Position numbers and translations under genes: made by a program | Notes under the pieces: generated by a model | Told to the model about the DNA's origin: nothing | Databases searched by the model: none | What the model saw: the letters and a program-made list of their open reading frames with translations, nothing else | Shown here: positions 63,701 through 64,000 of the stretch, piece after piece | Layout: each line of letters begins with the position of its first letter | Numbering within the stretch: the stretch's first letter is position 1 | Assembly: GCA_903813345.2 (NCBI GenBank) | Contig: CAIIXF020000006.1 | Coordinates: forward strand, 34,500,524 to 34,564,523 | From: Owenia fusiformis | Lineage: Eukaryota; Annelida; Polychaeta; Sabellida; Oweniidae | DNA length: 64,000 nt | Reading direction: 5' to 3'

Positions 63701-63943
63701 GGTCCACCCCGCTCTAATGGGGGACCTTATATGAATGGCGTTATGAATGGGGGGCCGCCTGCGCCATGGCAACCAGATAATATGTCGGACGATGCGTTGC
63801 GTGCTGCACAGATTCATGGACAAATCAGCTCTGAGGAATTCCCGATGCGCAAACCTACCAGGCTTGAATCATTGAAGCCAACCTCGGCAAAAAAAACGAA
63901 GCAAAAAGAAAAATATGCTCGAGCCATTATGAAAATATTTTAA
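36557..63943 (+). CDS. KIF17: Kinesin-2 motor KIF17 (OSM-3 type), whole gene
   Basis: Seventeen exons join in frame through GT-AG introns: 36557-36787, 37878-37993, 38684-38853, 39158-39391, 39604-39832, 40219-40367, 41072-41211, 56380-56536, 56869-57012, 58428-58493, 59911-59984, 60371-60534, 61763-61878, 62211-62317, 62686-63051, 63174-63270 and 63687-63943. The 2,817 nt give 938 residues; human KIF17 has 1,029. The product is the plus-end-directed homodimeric kinesin-2 that carries cargo in cilia and dendrites. Motor domain at residues ~1-335: P-loop GQTGCGKS at 91-98, switch I NADSSRSH at 204-211, switch II DLAGSE at 240-245. Neck [17 protein letters not shown] and coiled coils follow, then a Gly/Ala/Thr-rich linker. 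The conserved tail has [17 protein letters not shown] and [10 protein letters not shown]. The C-terminus is RLESL plus a Lys-rich stretch like the KIF17 nuclear/ciliary localisation signal. Confidence 0.95.
37650..37810. repeat. 'cccgtagccagg' repeat, diverged copy in KIF17 intron 1
   Basis: It shares tagccaggtttcgcc, cccaaaatcacttgaaaagt and tggtgaaaaattgcatgatt with the better copies at 38031, 44882 and 55896. Confidence 0.5.
37878..37993 (+). CDS. KIF17: KIF17 coding exon 2 (P-loop)
   Basis: After acceptor atttttccag. It encodes the nucleotide-binding loop [13 protein letters not shown] and ends in RGIIP plus two bases of an Arg codon, at donor GTGATA. Cys in place of the usual Ser within the P-loop is tolerated by the GxxxxGKS consensus. 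Confidence 0.95.
38031..38236. repeat. 'cccgtagccagg' repeat in KIF17 intron 2
   Basis: From caggcccatagccagg and gccaaggggggttcactttt to a G-rich run and ctgcctacgggactg. The ends are mirrored (cccatagcca / tgcctacggg). Confidence 0.7.
38561..38683 (+). repeat. KIF17: Tandem 3' splice-site copies before KIF17 exon 3
   Basis: tagagcatttgaccat occurs with tag at 38561, 38597, 38639 and 38681. Spacings are 36, 42 and 42 bp, all multiples of three. The last two full units are identical. The extra segments have no stop in the KIF17 frame. Confidence 0.9.
38684..38853 (+). CDS. KIF17: KIF17 coding exon 3
   Basis: The chosen start is the last of four acceptor copies, because [10 protein letters not shown] then follows PR directly, as in other KIF17 proteins. 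It encodes [19 protein letters not shown] to [12 protein letters not shown] and ends at donor GTAGGT. Confidence 0.93.
39158..39391 (+). CDS. KIF17: KIF17 coding exon 4 (switch I and II)
   Basis: After acceptor ttcttctacag. It encodes [12 protein letters not shown], switch [12 protein letters not shown] and switch [15 protein letters not shown], ending at donor GTATGG. The reading continues open for about 180 nt into the intron, so the ORF looks longer than the exon. Confidence 0.95.
39604..39832 (+). CDS. KIF17: KIF17 coding exon 5
   Basis: After acceptor gtgaatttaag, rather purine-rich. It encodes [20 protein letters not shown], the microtubule-binding [19 protein letters not shown], and [16 protein letters not shown]. 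It ends two bases into an Arg codon at donor GTAATA. Confidence 0.95.
39940..40218 (+). repeat. KIF17: Three extra tandem copies of KIF17 exon 6 start plus acceptor, 93-bp period
   Basis: Acceptor plus exon start (ttttgtag, then gtatgctaacagagcaaaga) recurs with starts at 39940, 40033, 40126 and 40219, exactly 93 bp apart. Copies 2 and 3 are identical over the exon part; copies 1 and 4 share aagaataagcc. In copies 1-3 the reading after Asn-Glu-Asp-Pro is Met-Leu-Met-stop. The 148-residue minus-strand ORF here is a by-product of the 31-codon period. Confidence 0.93.
40219..40367 (+). CDS. KIF17: KIF17 coding exon 6 (neck), last of four exon-start copies
   Basis: It encodes [19 protein letters not shown], the end of the motor and the neck linker, then [19 protein letters not shown], the start of the neck coil. 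Only this copy reads through to the neck. The three upstream copies of the exon start (39940, 40033, 40126) reach a stop shortly after. Donor GTGAGT. Confidence 0.92.
41072..41211 (+). CDS. KIF17: KIF17 coding exon 7
   Basis: After acceptor atatatattctag. It encodes a Pro/Ala-rich hinge ([19 protein letters not shown]) and the start of a coil, [10 protein letters not shown]. It ends on a codon boundary at donor GTAAGT. Confidence 0.88.
41751..41783 (+). CDS. KIF17: Candidate KIF17 microexon, 33 nt
   Basis: Between acceptor ttgttttaactag and a GTATTG donor lies an open 33-nt segment, phase 0 on both sides, reading [11 protein letters not shown]. It would extend the coil between IRE (exon 7) and EYEDQL (next exon) without changing frame. 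Vertebrate KIF17 joins the equivalent of IRE directly to EYE, so this piece may be optional, lineage-specific, or chance. Confidence 0.4.
42213..42892. repeat. ~680-bp inverted-repeat element
   Basis: The ends are atttgctggaattacac and gtgtaattccagcaatt. Inside, 'aaaagcgcttttctaaaa' and 'ggtgtaatcacgattgcgg' words recur with inverted partners (tttgtaaagcgcc, ggtgtaatcagaatggcg). Confidence 0.6.
44882..45050. repeat. 'cccgtagccagg' repeat in KIF17 intron 7
   Basis: Begins aggcctgtagccaggatttg and ends ggggggggctacgggcctg. Closely similar to 38031-38236. Confidence 0.7.
45760..46612. repeat. Minisatellite, ~33-44-bp units, stop-free in several frames
   Basis: About 20 units of gtattgagagtacctcccat followed by atatccaaatcccccattgg, with shorter variants lacking the second half. 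ORFs of up to 294 codons run through it on both strands in several frames (minus-strand reading [13 protein letters not shown]). That is expected of a short repeat without stops, not of a gene. Confidence 0.9.
47127..48499. other. KIF17 intron 7, no gene seen
   Basis: AT-rich with scattered short ORFs on both strands. No repeat structure or domain recognised. Confidence 0.35.
48500..49785. repeat. Interspersed repeat with 'ctccgtggag' end, copy 2 with internal tandem units
   Basis: It begins ttatcccaccgaacgaagtt with a (gttcgtccgtcc) microsatellite at 48539-48595, and ends tcggtgggatttgctactcc and gtggagttgc. Inside are six or so units of ~170 bp carrying gatgcctagggacataggag and aaaatggcggccatttttcg. 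Opposite orientation to 30104-30896. Confidence 0.8.
49786..50611. other. 3' flank of the nested GPCR
   Basis: AT-rich, with a low-complexity aatacaataca stretch at ~50300-50390. No gene seen. Confidence 0.35.
50612..51829 (-). CDS. Class A (rhodopsin-like) GPCR, intronless, nested in KIF17 intron
   Basis: One exon, 405 residues, on the strand opposite KIF17. The N-terminus has four glycosylation sequons (Asn7, 10, 15, 23). Seven helices are visible, with family landmarks: Asn51 (TM1, GN), Asp80 (TM2), Cys112 and Cys187 for the extracellular disulphide, Glu-Arg-Tyr at 138-140 in the DRY position, Pro215 (TM5) and NPFIY at 306-310 (TM7). TM6 reads FLCWTWF: Trp271 stands where nearly all class A receptors have the kink proline. 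The tail is Ser/Thr-rich. It looks like a peptide-type orphan receptor, but I cannot name its ligand. The ATG at 51829-51827 was chosen because it precedes the glycosylated N-terminus; the next Met (residue 68) lies after TM1. Confidence 0.93.
   Translation of the reverse strand: MESNHQNDTNATLVNATNFNDNNGTFTVTFVNSVFEKTCFYTITTIGFFGNLLVLFVFFKSTELRRKMSNMLIMNQSMIDMTASLFMFLSKMFDGMDYPWITEPGLKVTIFCKFWLSEYIPWASMVVSTFNLVALTLERYVALMHPLFYKRHIKRIHIWIVIILVWVLGFTEDAYLVATSEMKGRLCSLWTEWPSEEFSRAAGIINLFIIEYFIPLCMMIFCYTRIVIMIQKQTRSNLGSSRQEVQMNRSRIVVIRTLIFVALGFFLCWTWFAVYCMLFYAGVVDTFAGLTFQIGAFASVCNCCINPFIYSFIHTVFRNAMIEIFTNGRHGQSVSSSHSRRTMVSRTMSEPEEPPVRTIAGTTTGTTFKEDWLNKLSNNFIAEDFSNKQVVLLHYKKQGQERQFK
51960..52310. 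repeat. Tandem duplication (~150-170 bp) upstream of the GPCR
   Basis: agttatagccacaggttgag, gggttatatccatgggttga and atcaagaagtattttagag-type segments each occur twice in order. It lies within 500 bp of the GPCR start, so it may overlap its promoter. Confidence 0.7.
52577..52726. repeat. ~150-bp MITE
   Basis: atgccttggtcacatttgct and agcaaatgtgacccaggcat are inverse ends around tccgatt / aatcgga-type inner arms. Also cactcaatcggctgg pairs with cctggctgattgagt. Confidence 0.75.
52727..55890. other. KIF17 intron 7, no gene seen
   Basis: AT-rich. Contains a small GC-richer patch at ~54275-54500 (cacttcgctcggcaacgcgg, gggctgaaagccc, gcgcgtcgcgcac) and a reversed end of the 'cccgtagccagg' family at 54525-54562. 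Short degenerate 'acaccataatggctta' repeats lie at 55425-55830. Confidence 0.4.
55896..56050. repeat. 'cccgtagccagg' repeat near KIF17 exon 8
   Basis: From caggcccgtagccagaactt through aaggggggttcactt (twice) to tggtgaaaaactgcatgatt and a G-rich end. Lies about 330 bp upstream of the exon acceptor. Confidence 0.7.
56380..56536 (+). CDS. KIF17: KIF17 coding exon 8 (coiled coil)
   Basis: After acceptor attcaccttttag, reached across a ~15 kb intron. It encodes [17 protein letters not shown] to [14 protein letters not shown], corresponding to the stalk coil of vertebrate KIF17. Donor GTTTGT is non-consensus at +3. Confidence 0.92.
56869..57012 (+). CDS. KIF17: KIF17 coding exon 9 (linker)
   Basis: After acceptor atttcttttatag. 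It encodes a low-complexity Gly/Ala/Thr/Ser-rich linker ([19 protein letters not shown]...). Not conserved by eye, but the phases at both junctions match the neighbouring exons. Donor GTATCA. Confidence 0.8.
57013..58427 (+). other. KIF17: KIF17 intron 9, no gene seen
   Basis: AT-rich intron with no recognised repeat or embedded gene. Confidence 0.4.
58428..58493 (+). CDS. KIF17: KIF17 coding exon 10 (acidic linker)
   Basis: 66 nt after acceptor ttgcttcactctag. It encodes [16 protein letters not shown] followed by an acidic Asp/Ser/Glu run, which resembles a casein-kinase-2-type target. Strong donor GTAAGT; symmetric phase 1. Confidence 0.8.
58494..59910 (+). other. KIF17: KIF17 intron 10, no gene seen
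   Basis: AT-rich. Short ORFs on both strands lack any domain. A single tacactccccttcataagttt-like word resembles the 29300-29705 repeat. Confidence 0.4.
59911..59984 (+). CDS. KIF17: KIF17 coding exon 11 (linker)
   Basis: 74 nt after acceptor tctcttatttctag. It encodes [19 protein letters not shown] to SVE, ending on a codon boundary at donor GTAGGG. Linker sequence without a recognised motif. Confidence 0.8.
60371..60534 (+). CDS. KIF17: KIF17 coding exon 12 (linker)
   Basis: After acceptor attctgtattttag. It encodes [14 protein letters not shown] to [10 protein letters not shown] and ends two bases into the next codon at donor GTATGT. The 3' end re-enters helical sequence. Confidence 0.85.
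60873..60908 (+). CDS. KIF17: Candidate KIF17 microexon, 36 nt
   Basis: Acceptor attacttcaaacag and donor GTGGGT flank 36 open nt with phase 2 on both sides. The segment would insert [11 protein letters not shown] before [14 protein letters not shown]. In vertebrate KIF17 the residues before the equivalent VVGGEQ read ...LARLQLLEQQ, so ETMARLEQL aligns better with this exon than without it. The reading frame is kept either way. Confidence 0.55.
61763..61878 (+). CDS. KIF17: KIF17 coding exon 13 (conserved tail coil)
   Basis: After acceptor gaatatcattacag. It encodes [17 protein letters not shown], then a run of Arg/Lys (KERRKKKKQ) and VRKRKLA. The GGEQ block and the basic run are conserved in KIF17 tails. 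Donor GTAATT. Confidence 0.93.
62211..62317 (+). CDS. KIF17: KIF17 coding exon 14
   Basis: After acceptor ccatgctttgttttag. It encodes [19 protein letters not shown] to EKERQK, matching the LLNVYDSI region of vertebrate KIF17. Donor GTAAAG. Confidence 0.93.
62585..62685 (+). repeat. KIF17: ~20-bp minisatellite forming the exon 15 pyrimidine tract
   Basis: About five units of accactgttgttttatttc run directly into the acceptor tctag at 62681-62685, so the splice-site pyrimidine tract is itself a tandem repeat. Confidence 0.85.
62686..63051 (+). CDS. KIF17: KIF17 coding exon 15 (conserved tail)
   Basis: 366 nt. It encodes [49 protein letters not shown] and [10 protein letters not shown], the best conserved part of the KIF17 tail. 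The later part is Gly/Pro/Asn-rich. Ends on a codon boundary at donor GTAGAT. Confidence 0.95.
63174..63270 (+). CDS. KIF17: KIF17 coding exon 16
   Basis: After acceptor ctttttattgtag. It encodes [19 protein letters not shown] to ETQRRL. The DYFRNKRA block matches NYFRSKRA of vertebrate KIF17. Donor GTACAT is weak. Confidence 0.92.
63687..63943 (+). CDS. KIF17: KIF17 coding exon 17 and stop
   Basis: After acceptor ataattttgtttcag. It encodes a Gly/Pro/Asn-rich stretch, [20 protein letters not shown], and the terminal [18 protein letters not shown], ending in ...MKIF with TAA at 63941-63943. RLESL near the end followed by Lys-rich residues is the C-terminal signature of KIF17. The 3' UTR continues past the window. 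Confidence 0.95.
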
Positions 63944-64000
63944 CAGTGGCGTTTTAATCTGAAATTTAGCCAAGATCAGATTTTGAAACTCATGGAGAAT

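Overview
The window is animal nuclear DNA: AT-rich, with GT-AG introns, short exons in very long introns, and a heavy load of DNA transposons, fold-back elements and tandem arrays. The proteins are metazoan (kinesin-2 KIF17, the histone-fold polymerase subunit POLE3, a rhodopsin-class GPCR). Repeat modules built on 'aaaatggcggccatttt', GACG/GACA runs and many TACATGTA words suggest a marine invertebrate, most likely a mollusc. That placement is inference from repeat style only.

Layout. 1-2590: the large last exon of a gene that starts upstream and ends in a VPS9-like Rab-GEF domain. 2591-12698: AT-rich intergenic DNA with a mariner element, a 0.7 kb palindrome and a composite tandem element. 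12699-13385: a small gene for a 95-residue single-pass membrane protein with a possible PDZ ligand. 13386-24401: intergenic DNA with Tc1-like and MITE-like elements. 24402-28209, minus strand: complete POLE3 in four coding exons. None of its exons forms a long ORF, so the gene appears only when splicing is followed. 28213-36551: tandem arrays and nested inverted-repeat elements. 36557-63943, plus strand: complete KIF17 in 17 well supported coding exons plus two candidate in-frame microexons. Without the microexons the joined exons give 938 residues. Its 15 kb intron (41212-56379) holds an intronless class A GPCR on the opposite strand (50612-51829), a 3.1 kb inverted-repeat structure around a stop-free minisatellite, and several repeat families.

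The genes do not form a pathway. KIF17 is the homodimeric kinesin-2 motor of cilia and dendrites, POLE3 works in replication and chromatin, and the VPS9 protein probably acts in endosomal Rab exchange.

The most striking pattern is tandem duplication landing on 3' splice sites. KIF17 exon 6 has four copies of its acceptor and exon start at an exact 93-bp period, the first three ending in an early stop. KIF17 exon 3 has four in-frame acceptors 36, 42 and 42 bp apart. The POLE3 leader acceptor lies in a roughly nine-copy array, also of 93 bp, with an alternating two-unit higher-order structure. The pyrimidine tract before KIF17 exon 16 is a 20-bp minisatellite.
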